Shown: piece by piece, positions 19,319 to 27,841 of the stretch
How the letters are laid out: each line of letters begins with the position of its first letter
Position numbering within the stretch: the stretch's first letter is position 1
NCBI GenBank assembly: GCA_004295015.1
Contig: SHNE01000035.1
Coordinates: 124,001 to 188,000 of the forward strand
Direction of reading: 5' to 3'
DNA length: 64,000 bases
Origin: Bacteroidota bacterium
GTDB taxonomy: Bacteria; Bacteroidota; Bacteroidia; AKYH767-A; 2013-40CM-41-45
The notes under the pieces: generated by a model
Seen by the model: the letters and a program-made list of their open reading frames with translations, nothing else
Told to the model about the DNA's origin: nothing
Database searches by the model: none
Translations under genes and position numbers: made by a program

Positions 19319-19921
19319 TTACTTCTCGAAAAATTCATGCGCCGTTCCTTTTGCACTTAGTTCCTGTAATTGCTTTACGATAGACGTTGCCCTTTTCCCG
19401 TGTTCATTGATTTTTTCTAGCGTCTGACTAAGTTGGTTCATGTTTTCTTGCCTAAGCTCTTTATTTTCTTCTTCGTTGATTTCCTGAATCATTTCCTGAC
19501 TCAGCTCTGAAAAATTGTTCACGAAGTTTAACGGGTTTAGAATTTCATGTGATAAGCGGGTTGAAATTACTCCAAAGGCAGCCAGCTGTTCACTCTTGAC
19601 AAGTTGCTCTTGCGTGTCTTTTAATTCAGTATTTGCCAGTTCAAGTTTCTTGATGGCAATTTGAGTTTTTCTGTATTGATGAGTAAATCCATAGGTCATA
19701 AAAATAAATCCCAGTATTGCTCCTGCCATTCCTAAAAAATAACCAAGATTACGGGAACTGTTAGCTTCTTCCATCTCGATTAGTGTATTTTCCAATACCG
19801 ATTTTTCCTTAGATAGAACCTGTATTTTATTCTGTAAGGAATCAATGCCCGTGCTGCTCTGAGAAAATGCAAAATTCTGATATGTCAGTAAATACAGTAT
19901 CAGTAGTAAGCTTTTATTCAT
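19319..19921 (-). CDS. Membrane histidine-kinase fragment: HisKA dimerisation domain without ATPase domain
   Basis: A 200-residue protein (start ATG 19921; an earlier ATG at 19948 adds nine residues before the signal peptide). In order: signal peptide to about residue 20; a coiled coil (LQNKIQVLSKEKSVLENTLI); one TM helix (LGYFLGMAGAILGFIFMTYGF, ~60-80); a second coiled coil; then a HisKA domain with the phospho-acceptor His in STRLSHEILNPLNFVNNFSE. The protein ends at GTAHEFFEK, exactly where the HATPase_c domain of its relatives would begin. Only ~87 bp separate the stop from the next gene, so no ATPase domain lies downstream in any frame. It could be a decayed kinase or a phosphotransfer/dimerisation partner that relies on another kinase. 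Confidence 0.82.
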   Translation of the reverse strand: MNKSLLLILYLLTYQNFAFSQSSTGIDSLQNKIQVLSKEKSVLENTLIEMEEANSSRNLGYFLGMAGAILGFIFMTYGFTHQYRKTQIAIKKLELANTELKDTQEQLVKSEQLAAFGVISTRLSHEILNPLNFVNNFSELSQEMIQEINEEENKELRQENMNQLSQTLEKINEHGKRATSIVKQLQELSAKGTAHEFFEK

Positions 19922-20102
19922 AAGATGATATTTCCTGTGAATATACAAGAAATATATTTCTTCTGCGGAAGAATATAAATAGGGCAGCGCTTTGTGTGTT
20001 GTTCAATCTGCGCATAAAAAAGCTATCGTTTTCTGAGGTACTTAAAGGCCAGGTTTGGCTCTATTGGGTTTTATTTATCGCAGCTTAAATTGCAAAGAAG
20101 AA

Positions 20103-20148
20103 GGGCGAAACCTTCATGCGAATTTTTACTTCGCATTAGATTCCGCCC
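20103..20148 (-). terminator. Hairpin terminator of the delta-60 repeat gene
   Basis: GGGCGAAA (20103-20110) pairs with TTCCGCCC (20141-20148, one G-T) and inside it ATGCGAA (20116-20122) pairs with TTCGCAT (20130-20136). On the minus strand this follows the stop at 20175 and precedes TTCTTCTTT. Confidence 0.65.
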
Positions 20149-20174
20149 CTTAAAATTGTCAAGCCTAAATTATT

Positions 20175-22739
20175 TTACTGTTTAATGAATTTTTTAGTGC
20201 TGCTACCTTTTGCACTTTTCAGTTCAAAGAAATAAATACCATTTGACAATGTACTGATATCAAGAGTTTTTGTTGTCCCGGAAACTGACAATTCGAACAC
20301 TTTTGTGCCTAGTATATTTGAGATAATTATTTTTGAGTCTACGTTAATATTCTCCTTCATTTCAAAAGTGATAGACGATGATGTAGGATTTGGATAAAGA
20401 CTGAAGTCAACAAGTTGGTTTCTTTCTGCAATCTCAGTCAGCGGATCGCCATCAATTTTCACCAAATAGTTGATGAAGTGCAAATTATATTTTGTAAAAT
20501 TCCCGCCCACGAGAATGCTTTCATCATCCAGAATTTCAACAGGTATAACGGTAGAGTTAAATCCTGTACCTATGGAAAATTGATTATTTATAGTGCCATT
20601 ATTATCAAGCAGAGCCAGGTTTTTACTTCCGTATCCATTGAATGTTGAGAAATTCCCTCCCAGGATAATCCTTCCATTTCTGGCTAATGCTATTCGATTT
20701 ACATAGTAGTCTGCACCAGAACCTGCATTTGTATTAAATAGGCCATCAATACTACCATTTGATTCTAATCTGGCAATGCCACGACTAACTGTTGAGGAAT
20801 TATAGTTTGTAAAGGCGCCACAAACAAGTATTTTGTTGTCGGGTTGAATCAGTAAATCATTAACACTTGTATTAAATCCATTTCCTGTAATAAAACTGTT
20901 GTCAAAAATTCCGTTGGTATCCAGTCTGCTTATATAGTTGCTGGCTGTGTTGTTGAAATTAGTAAACTGACCACCCGCAACTATTTTTCCGTCGGATTGC
21001 AAAGCAAGAGCATAAACCTGACCATTAAAGCCTGTGCCTATATTATAGCTATTGTCTAGTGTTCCATTGTTTTCCAATCGTAATATTCTATTGCGTGTTA
21101 CCCCATCATATGATGTAAAGCTACCGCCAACAAGCACTTTCCCATTTGATTGCAATGCAATGCTATAGATTGAGCCGTTAAACCCTGTTCCTATACTAAA
21201 AGATAAATCTAATGAACCATCTGAATTTAATCGAGCCAAACGATTACGGGAAACTCCATCAAAGGTGGTAAAATCTCCGCCTATATAATATTTGTTGTTT
21301 ATGGTATCAAGAGTCACTGTCCGGACAGTCCAGTTTGCCCCTGTACCCGGGTGAAACGTTGTATCAATATTTCCTGTGTTATCTAACCTGACAATGTAAT
21401 TGGATAGTGATCCGTCATATCGGGTAAAATCACCACCTATAATAATTTTGCCGTCTGTTTGTTCCTTAATTACATGTGTGTTAGAATTAAAACCCCATTG
21501 TATGTTAAATGATTTATCCAGACCACCATAAGGATTTATCCTTGCGATACGCGTGCGATAAGTATTATTATAATTTGTAAACTGACCTCCGAAAATAATA
21601 TGTCCATTATTTTGTACAGCAGCAGTAAAGATGTCATTGTCTGCTCCGCCCAAAATAACAAATGAATTGTCAAGAATTCCGGTATTTGTGAGACGACACA
21701 ATCTGTTAATGCTAACTCCATTATAGCTTGTAAAATTTCCAGCACAAATTATGTTCCCTGCCCCATCAAATTTTAATTCCCAAACACTGGTATTAAAACC
21801 ACTACCTATGATGAATCCAAAATCCAATGCACCCGTGTTTTGTATGCGAGTGATTCGGTTCACTGTTGTTCCATTGTATGAGGTGAAGTCACCTGCTGCT
21901 ACCAAAGTACCGGAAGCCTGATCAAAAAGAAGTTTGTTAATGCCACCGTTAAACCCTGTGCCAATATTGAAACTAACATCAATCGTTCCTGTTGCGTCCA
22001 GCCTAACAATTCTTTTTGCAACCGTATTTCCATTGTATGAAGTAAAGAGTCCTGCTACATAAATTTGATTATTCAAGGAGTCATAGCATATTGACTTAAC
22101 CTCTCCAGGGAAACCGGTACCTGAAATGAAAGTAGAATCTATGCTCCCGTTTGGATTGAGTCTTACAATTCTATTTGCAGTAGTTCCATTGTAGGAGGTA
22201 AATGTGCCTCCGGCTAAAATCTTTCCGTCAGGTTGAATTACAATAGAATTTATCGAAGACGCATTATTAAATCCGGTTCCTACAATAAAACTTGTATCAA
22301 TGGCCCCATTATATTCTAATCTTACTATTCTTGACTTTGGTTGGCTGTTGTAAGTAGTAAAAGCTCCACCAACCAAAATTTTTCCGTCTGATTGCATAGT
22401 TATAGAATGAACACTACTTTGAAATCCGGTTGCAAGCATATTAAAACTGAGAGTGTCTAAAGTTCCGTCTGCGTTGAGCCTTAAAATTCGATTACGTGTC
22501 ACTCCATTATATGTTGTAAAGTTTCCTCCTACCAGTATTTTTTGGTCAGGCTGAACATGGATCACATTCACATCGCTGTTAAATCTTGTCGAATCACCTA
22601 TGGTTAATATAGGTTGCCCGAAATTTGTATTAATGTCTCCTGGACCGGCATAGGATTGATAGGAGGTCGATGTAATTAGTCCGATTAAGATTAAGAAAAA
22701 ACAGGGCAAGGAGATGCGGGAGTAAATAGTTGTTTTCAT
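20175..22739 (-). CDS. Secreted delta-60 repeat protein with T9SS type A sorting domain
   Basis: An 854-residue exported protein: signal peptide (about 1-31), then about fourteen near-regular ~52-residue delta-60 repeats of the form ILVGGNFTTYNGVTRNRILR followed by LN.DGTLD..F..GTGFN, running to about residue 765. The C-terminus is a type A sorting domain (FSLYPNPTSSSITFEM ... GIYFFELKSAKGSSTKKFIKQ). Delta-60 repeats form beta-propeller-like surfaces in secreted proteins; no enzyme motif is present. It is a single-gene unit with a hairpin terminator after the stop. High internal repeat identity makes it prone to repeat-number change by recombination. Confidence 0.9.
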   Translation of the reverse strand: MKTTIYSRISLPCFFLILIGLITSTSYQSYAGPGDINTNFGQPILTIGDSTRFNSDVNVIHVQPDQKILVGGNFTTYNGVTRNRILRLNADGTLDTLSFNMLATGFQSSVHSITMQSDGKILVGGAFTTYNSQPKSRIVRLEYNGAIDTSFIVGTGFNNASSINSIVIQPDGKILAGGTFTSYNGTTANRIVRLNPNGSIDSTFISGTGFPGEVKSICYDSLNNQIYVAGLFTSYNGNTVAKRIVRLDATGTIDVSFNIGTGFNGGINKLLFDQASGTLVAAGDFTSYNGTTVNRITRIQNTGALDFGFIIGSGFNTSVWELKFDGAGNIICAGNFTSYNGVSINRLCRLTNTGILDNSFVILGGADNDIFTAAVQNNGHIIFGGQFTNYNNTYRTRIARINPYGGLDKSFNIQWGFNSNTHVIKEQTDGKIIIGGDFTRYDGSLSNYIVRLDNTGNIDTTFHPGTGANWTVRTVTLDTINNKYYIGGDFTTFDGVSRNRLARLNSDGSLDLSFSIGTGFNGSIYSIALQSNGKVLVGGSFTSYDGVTRNRILRLENNGTLDNSYNIGTGFNGQVYALALQSDGKIVAGGQFTNFNNTASNYISRLDTNGIFDNSFITGNGFNTSVNDLLIQPDNKILVCGAFTNYNSSTVSRGIARLESNGSIDGLFNTNAGSGADYYVNRIALARNGRIILGGNFSTFNGYGSKNLALLDNNGTINNQFSIGTGFNSTVIPVEILDDESILVGGNFTKYNLHFINYLVKIDGDPLTEIAERNQLVDFSLYPNPTSSSITFEMKENINVDSKIIISNILGTKVFELSVSGTTKTLDISTLSNGIYFFELKSAKGSSTKKFIKQ

Positions 22740-23250
22740 TTTTTGGGTTTTGATTTAAGTTATTTTTAGCTAAGGAATTGCAAAAATGGTTATCGGCACT
22801 TTTACTTTATCAGAAATAATTTAATGGTTGTAGCTTGGTTTTTACAGTTTGAACATTCGAAAATAGAAATAGAGTAAAACCGGGCATAAAGGAAAATAAT
22901 TATTAAATACTAAGCAATTAAATGAGCAAATTCTTAGCAAAAAAATAGGAAAAGATTCCCGGAATCTGCCATTTAAATCGGCGATATAATCCCCAAATTA
23001 ATAATTTAGTATCTTACTAGTGTTATATTGATTACTGCTTTGGTCCGCCAAATTCTCCCGCACCTTTAAAACTTCTCCCCATAGTTTTATTTTCGATTAA
23101 AAAGCGGAAATTCCGAAGCAGACCCACTTGCATCTTCATAAGAATACCCAGGTTGGAATTTCTTTGAGTAATTACTGCTGTCTTTCAGGATATTTCTTAT
23201 CTTTGAGAGTACATTCGATCAATTTTTTTACATTTTGTCAATCCAATTTA
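22740..23250. other. Divergent intergenic region, 511 bp
   Basis: AT-rich DNA between two divergent secreted-protein genes, which must contain promoters for both. On the plus strand TATCTTTG at 23199-23206 exactly matches the Bacteroidota -7 box and lies 45 bp before the ATG at 23251. No RNA gene or repeat was seen. Confidence 0.45.
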
Positions 23251-24507
23251 ATGAAAAACGCTTTTTTATTATTTTTCCTCCTTTTAACACTCACTTATTT
23301 AAAGGCTCAAACGATTGTTTCAATAGGACCAAACTTCGGATATTTAGGACATACAACTAATTTGGTTCTTACAACCAGTAATGTGATAAATACGTCATCA
23401 CATATTAGTAGTGTTTATCTTTGGCGTGGTGTAGATACATTAGTTTTTAACTCAGTTAGTATCGGAGGCAATGACATTTGCTTTCTTACATTTTCAATTC
23501 CGGCTTTTAGCCAGAGTGGACCATATGACTTTTATATAAACGTAGACAGTGTTGAATACACTTGTAGTGCGTGTTTTAGCATAGCCCCAAGGGCCGGACA
23601 AATAAATGGCTCGGTGTTCTTTGACTTGGATGAAGATGGAATGTGGCAGCCAGAGGAACCATTCGTGCCTAATTCAACATTAAGTTTAACAATTGGTAAC
23701 AGTAACAGTGTAGTCCAATATATAGATGTTCCAACAGGAGAATTCACTAATTACCCTATTGGCTTTCCGACTTATTATAACGATTGTTATTTCACTCACT
23801 ATGTTCAGGACTCTGCTCAAGCGTATTCTCCGACTGCAGTACAGACCAGTTCTTTTTGTGTTAACAATGGAGTAATAATTTATGGAATTCATTTTGGACT
23901 TACCGGAAGTCCCGGAAGAATTCATAGTATCAATCCGGGACAGGCTGAACCAGGTGATACCATTCAAGCCGGACTTATCCAAATGGATAGCCTCTTGAGT
24001 TTCGGAGCACAAGCCTGGGGTAATATAGAACAAGTTTCACTGTACGGTCCTCAAGTGATACATATTCCTGTTCAGAATCTGACAATCATTTCTCCAACGG
24101 AAGTTTCGATAGATTTTTTTGTCGATACAGCGATTAGCTTAGGAAGCTACTCTTTACTCATGAAGATTTCTTCTCAGCTTTATACATGTACAAATTGTTT
24201 TCTTGTTCAAGACTCATTGTCTGTAAGCAGTTCAAACCGGATTGAGCAAAATCCGGAGTCAATTAGTATATATCCGAACCCATTTGATAAAAAAGCCCGG
24301 GTAGATTTTTCAAATTTTACCTCAAATCAATATTATATTCAAATGATAGATTATAATGGTCGAATTGTTAGAAATATACGGACAAATAATACTAAAATAG
24401 AACTTGAACGAGAAAATCTTGTAGACGGATTATACCTGCTTAGGGTTTGTGATCAAGCCGGTTCGGAATTGGGAATTAAGCGGATATCATTGATACGATA
24501 TGAGTGA
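23251..24507 (+). CDS. Secreted protein with T9SS type A sorting domain
   Basis: A 418-residue exported protein. The ATG at 23251 starts the signal peptide MKNAFLLFFLLLTLTYLKAQ; 41 upstream codons (from 23128) lack coding character, and a TATCTTTG box at 23199 would place the transcript start inside them. Residues ~20-135 form a beta-rich domain with VYLWRGVDTLVFNSVSIGG. Residues ~135-235 resemble a SdrD/Cna-B-like module (GSVFFDLDEDGMWQPEEP). A second copy of the first domain type (~250-350, with VQNLTIISPTEVSIDFFV) is followed by a type A sorting domain (ISIYPNPFDKKARVDF ... LYLLRVCDQAG). The function is unknown and probably adhesive or structural. Confidence 0.85.
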   Translation: MKNAFLLFFLLLTLTYLKAQTIVSIGPNFGYLGHTTNLVLTTSNVINTSSHISSVYLWRGVDTLVFNSVSIGGNDICFLTFSIPAFSQSGPYDFYINVDSVEYTCSACFSIAPRAGQINGSVFFDLDEDGMWQPEEPFVPNSTLSLTIGNSNSVVQYIDVPTGEFTNYPIGFPTYYNDCYFTHYVQDSAQAYSPTAVQTSSFCVNNGVIIYGIHFGLTGSPGRIHSINPGQAEPGDTIQAGLIQMDSLLSFGAQAWGNIEQVSLYGPQVIHIPVQNLTIISPTEVSIDFFVDTAISLGSYSLLMKISSQLYTCTNCFLVQDSLSVSSSNRIEQNPESISIYPNPFDKKARVDFSNFTSNQYYIQMIDYNGRIVRNIRTNNTKIELERENLVDGLYLLRVCDQAGSELGIKRISLIRYE

Positions 24508-24628
24508 AAGCATTTTTATTTTCTAAGTGCGATTCCCCCAAAACTGATAAGTGTGTTATAGCAACTTCTTTGACTTTTATAGTTGATTCTTAAATTGTAC
24601 CTCATTGAAATAGCTAACCTGGATTTTG

Positions 24629-25681
24629 CTAGTGGCCCTGATACTCTAGCACCCTATTCTTTTCAACCCTCGTTTTAAGCACATTCAAATAACGAAGTGC
24701 ATTTTTATTTTCGAAATCCGTATAGGCTTTGGATGCCCATTCTATGGCGGCATCGAGATCACCGTTAATTTCGCTGATGATGGCCATGTTATAATAGGCC
24801 CTGCCTGCAATTTTTAATTTCGGATTTGTGGTTTCTTGTTTCCAGAGAATGGCAGCTCCGTCCCAGTCTCCTGTTTGCGCTCTTCTTCGTCCGACTTTAA
24901 AATTATTTGTCCCTCTCACATAATATTCACGGGAAACCCTTCTGTCGTATGGGAGAATTCTTTGTGCATACGATCTAGCCATATCATGACTGGTTTTCAA
25001 AATGCTTTCCTTCTTGGCGAGCACTGCTTTGACAGCATTCAAAGGATTTATGCCAACACCGGTCAACACTACATTTTTATTTTTAGAATATTCATCAACA
25101 ATTTGCCTGCTCTTAGGATCATAAATACGCCAGCCCGTTTTAATCAGACTGTTAACCGTAGCATGATGTTCCAATGCCGGAACTTTAATTCCTAAGGGGC
25201 CAACAATTTCAACAGGCACTGTTTTATAATCAATTCTTGTATCCGTATCGTAAAAGGCTAAAGAGAATATTGCATCAACATTATTAGCAGAACACAGTTC
25301 ATCAATTTTTTGCCATGACAATGGAGTAGGAAAAATGCCAAGCGAAGAACTACTCACATCAACATTGTCAATAATCTTCACCTCAGTAATATTCTGATTT
25401 CTTTGAAGCTCTTCAAGCAAACCTGCCTCGGCCGCACTAGCTCCATCCTTATCAAGATTTTTTCCTTCGAGCGTAAGTATTTTATCAAGATTATCAATCT
25501 GCTCATTTTTGAGTGATGGCAAACTTCTGTTGATAATTCCAACTCTCTTCAGTGCCGGTGAAAAACTAACAGGGGCAGGCTCCGTTACGGTTAAAGTGAG
25601 CTTGTTAAGGGAGCTGCATGAATAGAAAAGTAAAGGAATACCTAGTACTAAATAGCGAAAGTTCGAGTGCAGATTTATCAT
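24629..25681 (-). CDS. DUF6340-like lipoprotein with TPR-like C-terminus
   Basis: A 350-residue lipoprotein with lipobox LLFYSC (Cys22). Residues ~40-230 form an alpha/beta domain: VGIINRSLPS, then LLEELQRNQNITEVKIID, WQKIDELCSANNVDAIFSLA and GWRIYDPKSRQIVDEY. This pattern of a lipoprotein that presents itself as a sensor of component names is typical of the Bacteroidota family I know as DUF6340 (label from memory). Residues ~265-335 are two TPR-like helical hairpins (GRRRAQTGDWDGAAILWKQE, AYYNMAIISEINGDLDAAIE). It is likely periplasmic and outer-membrane linked; its function is unknown. It is convergent with the preceding cargo gene. Confidence 0.75.
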   Translation of the reverse strand: MINLHSNFRYLVLGIPLLFYSCSSLNKLTLTVTEPAPVSFSPALKRVGIINRSLPSLKNEQIDNLDKILTLEGKNLDKDGASAAEAGLLEELQRNQNITEVKIIDNVDVSSSSLGIFPTPLSWQKIDELCSANNVDAIFSLAFYDTDTRIDYKTVPVEIVGPLGIKVPALEHHATVNSLIKTGWRIYDPKSRQIVDEYSKNKNVVLTGVGINPLNAVKAVLAKKESILKTSHDMARSYAQRILPYDRRVSREYYVRGTNNFKVGRRRAQTGDWDGAAILWKQETTNPKLKIAGRAYYNMAIISEINGDLDAAIEWASKAYTDFENKNALRYLNVLKTRVEKNRVLEYQGH

Positions 25682-25913
25682 TGTTTATGCCTTTCGAAAC
25701 ATTACGATTTAGGCTGGTAATTGTTGCATAAACTTAGTGCTAATCATTCATTGATGGTTGTAAAATGTCTGAGATGTCGATTTGCTTATTGGGATGCTTG
25801 AGGGAAAAAGCTTCCAAGGATGCGTTTTATAAACTTGGGAGATGCATCAGGTGAATTTCCTATTGAAAATAATTCCGGCATCATTTTTAACCCGGTGAAA
25901 TCAGTCTTGTTTT

Positions 25914-26411
25914 TCAATTGACTTGTATCCGAAGCTGCGAATACTTATTTCCGGAAATAATAGATAAGAAGTAGATCCCTGATGAAAGGGTGCCGGGGTT
26001 TATCCTTATTTCAGAAGTACCCATTTCAACGATGGTGTTTTTGACAAATACCTGCTTTCCTAATGAGTTATACATTTTGATAGTAGTAGTACTTTTCCTC
26101 CTTGAATTAATTTTCAAAATAAATTCGCCGGATGTCGGATTGGGGTATGCAATTGCACTCATGGCATCTTGACTGATTTCATCCTTGAAGGTGCCGATTA
26201 GTAAATGGTCCATCTGCTGCATGCCTAAGGTTAGAATATAGTCGCCATTGATCATCGTTGTGGTAAATGTTTCACCGAAAGTATAATCCAGAAGATTAGA
26301 AAAACCCCCGCTGCTAACCATTGCCGTTCTGACTATTTGCTGTGAGTAGCTTTGCAGAGAAACGGTAATCTGTAAAATGAAAACAAGAAAGATTCCTTTG
26401 ATAGTTTTCAT
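25914..26411 (-). CDS. Small secreted protein with T9SS type A sorting domain
   Basis: A 165-residue protein starting at ATG 26411 (MKTIKGIFLVFILQITVSLQ); a longer frame from 26453 would run back into the upstream gene. After the signal peptide comes a ~65-residue segment (QQIVRTAMVSSGGFSNLLDY, GETFTTTMINGDYILTLGMQ, then QMDHLL) typical of short Bacteroidota proteins, followed by a type A sorting domain (AIAYPNPTSGEFILKINSRR ... YFLSIISGNKYSQLRIQV). The start lies 2 bp from the stop of the C1q-like gene, so the two are one operon and may act together at the surface. Confidence 0.82.
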   Translation of the reverse strand: MKTIKGIFLVFILQITVSLQSYSQQIVRTAMVSSGGFSNLLDYTFGETFTTTMINGDYILTLGMQQMDHLLIGTFKDEISQDAMSAIAYPNPTSGEFILKINSRRKSTTTIKMYNSLGKQVFVKNTIVEMGTSEIRINPGTLSSGIYFLSIISGNKYSQLRIQVN

Positions 26412-26412
26412 A

Positions 26413-27216
26413 TCAGTAAATTTTATAGCCGGAAAAAATACTTGGTTGTCCAACTGCTATATTAGCATTTGGGTTTTGATTATGGACCATGCGAACTCTT
26501 ATGGATTCTCCTGCCTGCAGGTATATCTGATTGGAAAATTTAGAATTCACTACGGCACCGTTACAGAAATAATCTAACTGACGATCTACAATTGATGCTC
26601 CTTTTATCAGATAGGTAGAAATGCTTGTACATGCCAGAAGTGCACTCCAATAAACACTCACATTAAAATGATAAAGGCCCGACTCGGGAGCTGTAAACCC
26701 AGTGGAATCCATTCCGTTTCCATCATTGAAAACAATGCTTCCAAATTGAAGGTTATTGGTAGTGTTTGCGGGAATGGTGGCCTGAATAATATTGGCCCTG
26801 AATCCAATCTTTGTGCCCGATGATTTTGAATATAAAGCATAGGGTACACTTAACATTTGAGTAATTCCCATCAAAACATACGAAGCTGTATTGTTTGTGT
26901 CGAGCTCTACAGATAAATACTTGTCATTGTTTCCCCAATCGATCATGTCAAATGAACCCAGGGATGGATTACCTGTTCCGACATTTACCGTAAACAAACC
27001 CAAAGCGCTTGTGCTTGTCGAATGAGTCTCCGAATAGATCATAGTGCCTGTCGATGCGCTGTCAAGCACACTCAGGCGTAATGAGATTGTCCGGTTGCTC
27101 AGCATGGCACCTGAAGCATCTCTGGCAGCACCCTGAAAAGGGATGGCCTTAGGTTGTCCGGATGTGTTAATTATACTTACAGCCAGGATAAATATTATTG
27201 AAAAAATGCGCTTCAT
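26413..27216 (-). CDS. Secreted protein with C-terminal C1q/TNF-like domain
   Basis: A 267-residue protein with signal peptide MKRIFSIIFILAVSIINTSG. Residues ~22-130 match the common Bacteroidota N-terminal beta module (IPFQGAARDASGAMLSNRTI, then ISLRLSVLDSASTGTMIYSE, ALGLFTVNVGTG, MLSVPYALYSKSSG). Residues ~135-267 look like a C1q-type jelly roll (IVFNDGNGMDSTGFTAPESG, YHFNVSVYWSA, IYLQAGESIRVRMVHNQN), which normally trimerises and binds ligands. It has no sorting domain of its own; the next gene, 2 bp downstream, encodes a short T9SS-tagged protein. Ligand and role are unknown. Confidence 0.8.
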   Translation of the reverse strand: MKRIFSIIFILAVSIINTSGQPKAIPFQGAARDASGAMLSNRTISLRLSVLDSASTGTMIYSETHSTSTSALGLFTVNVGTGNPSLGSFDMIDWGNNDKYLSVELDTNNTASYVLMGITQMLSVPYALYSKSSGTKIGFRANIIQATIPANTTNNLQFGSIVFNDGNGMDSTGFTAPESGLYHFNVSVYWSALLACTSISTYLIKGASIVDRQLDYFCNGAVVNSKFSNQIYLQAGESIRVRMVHNQNPNANIAVGQPSIFSGYKIY

Positions 27217-27412
27217 AAAATTCTGCTTTTGGATGGTTGAAGAAACAAGGAACTAAAGTGATAATAAATGTATAATTAATATTTATAGGTTTAATCATTT
27301 TTTCGTAAATCAGCCAACATCCAAGGATTGATAATCTAATATAACTGCTGCATAACAATATTTAACTTTAATTTTCTATTGGAATATCATAGTTCGATGG
27401 GCGCGTTGGCCC
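27217..27412. other. AT-rich leader of the C1q-like operon
   Basis: Upstream region of the minus-strand C1q-like gene. No clean promoter box was recognised, and no gene is present. Confidence 0.35.
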
Positions 27413-27563
27413 GACCAATTGCCTGGCCTCGTCAGCCGCACAGGCTGGAAGCGTCAGCATGTGCGGTTGGCAGGGTTTTCATCCGCCTCCGGAAGGCAAT
27501 TGGTCTTGATTTTTTCCCGCCGATGGGCGGACGCTGTGCTTAATTTTTCATCAAAGAAAAATT
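27413..27563. repeat. GC-rich structured element with nested inverted repeats
   Basis: An island of GC-rich sequence in AT-rich intergenic DNA. ACCAATTGCCT (27414-27424) pairs perfectly with 27494-27504. Inside, CCGCACA (27436-27442) pairs with TGTGCGG (27460-27466) and GCTG (27444-27447) with CAGC (27455-27458), giving an 11-bp hairpin with one mismatch. CCGCC/GGCGG follow near 27517-27530. AATTTTTC (27542-27549) pairs with GAAAAATT (27556-27563) around a 6-nt loop. No ORF of credible length crosses it. It could be a REP/MITE-like repeat or a structured RNA. Confidence 0.55.
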
Positions 27564-27841
27564 GAGAAGGGTTTAGTGAACAGTATGGTCAGGTGTGAAA
27601 TGGTAGTCTGGAAAAGATATCTAAACCTATAAATTAATTTGCTTGTCGGTTTAATAAATTCGCAACATTTCAAGGTTCTTGTGAGGGTAGGTTCCTCAAA
27701 GCATTCATTGAAAATTCCTGCCTCCCTCTTGCCTGAGTTATCAGCTTTGAGATAGTTTGGGTGTAAATCTTACAGTATCCCCCGTTTTGTCGGTCCTTTC
27801 GGCAACATATCATAGGTAAATTCGTAAAAAGATGACTGTTT

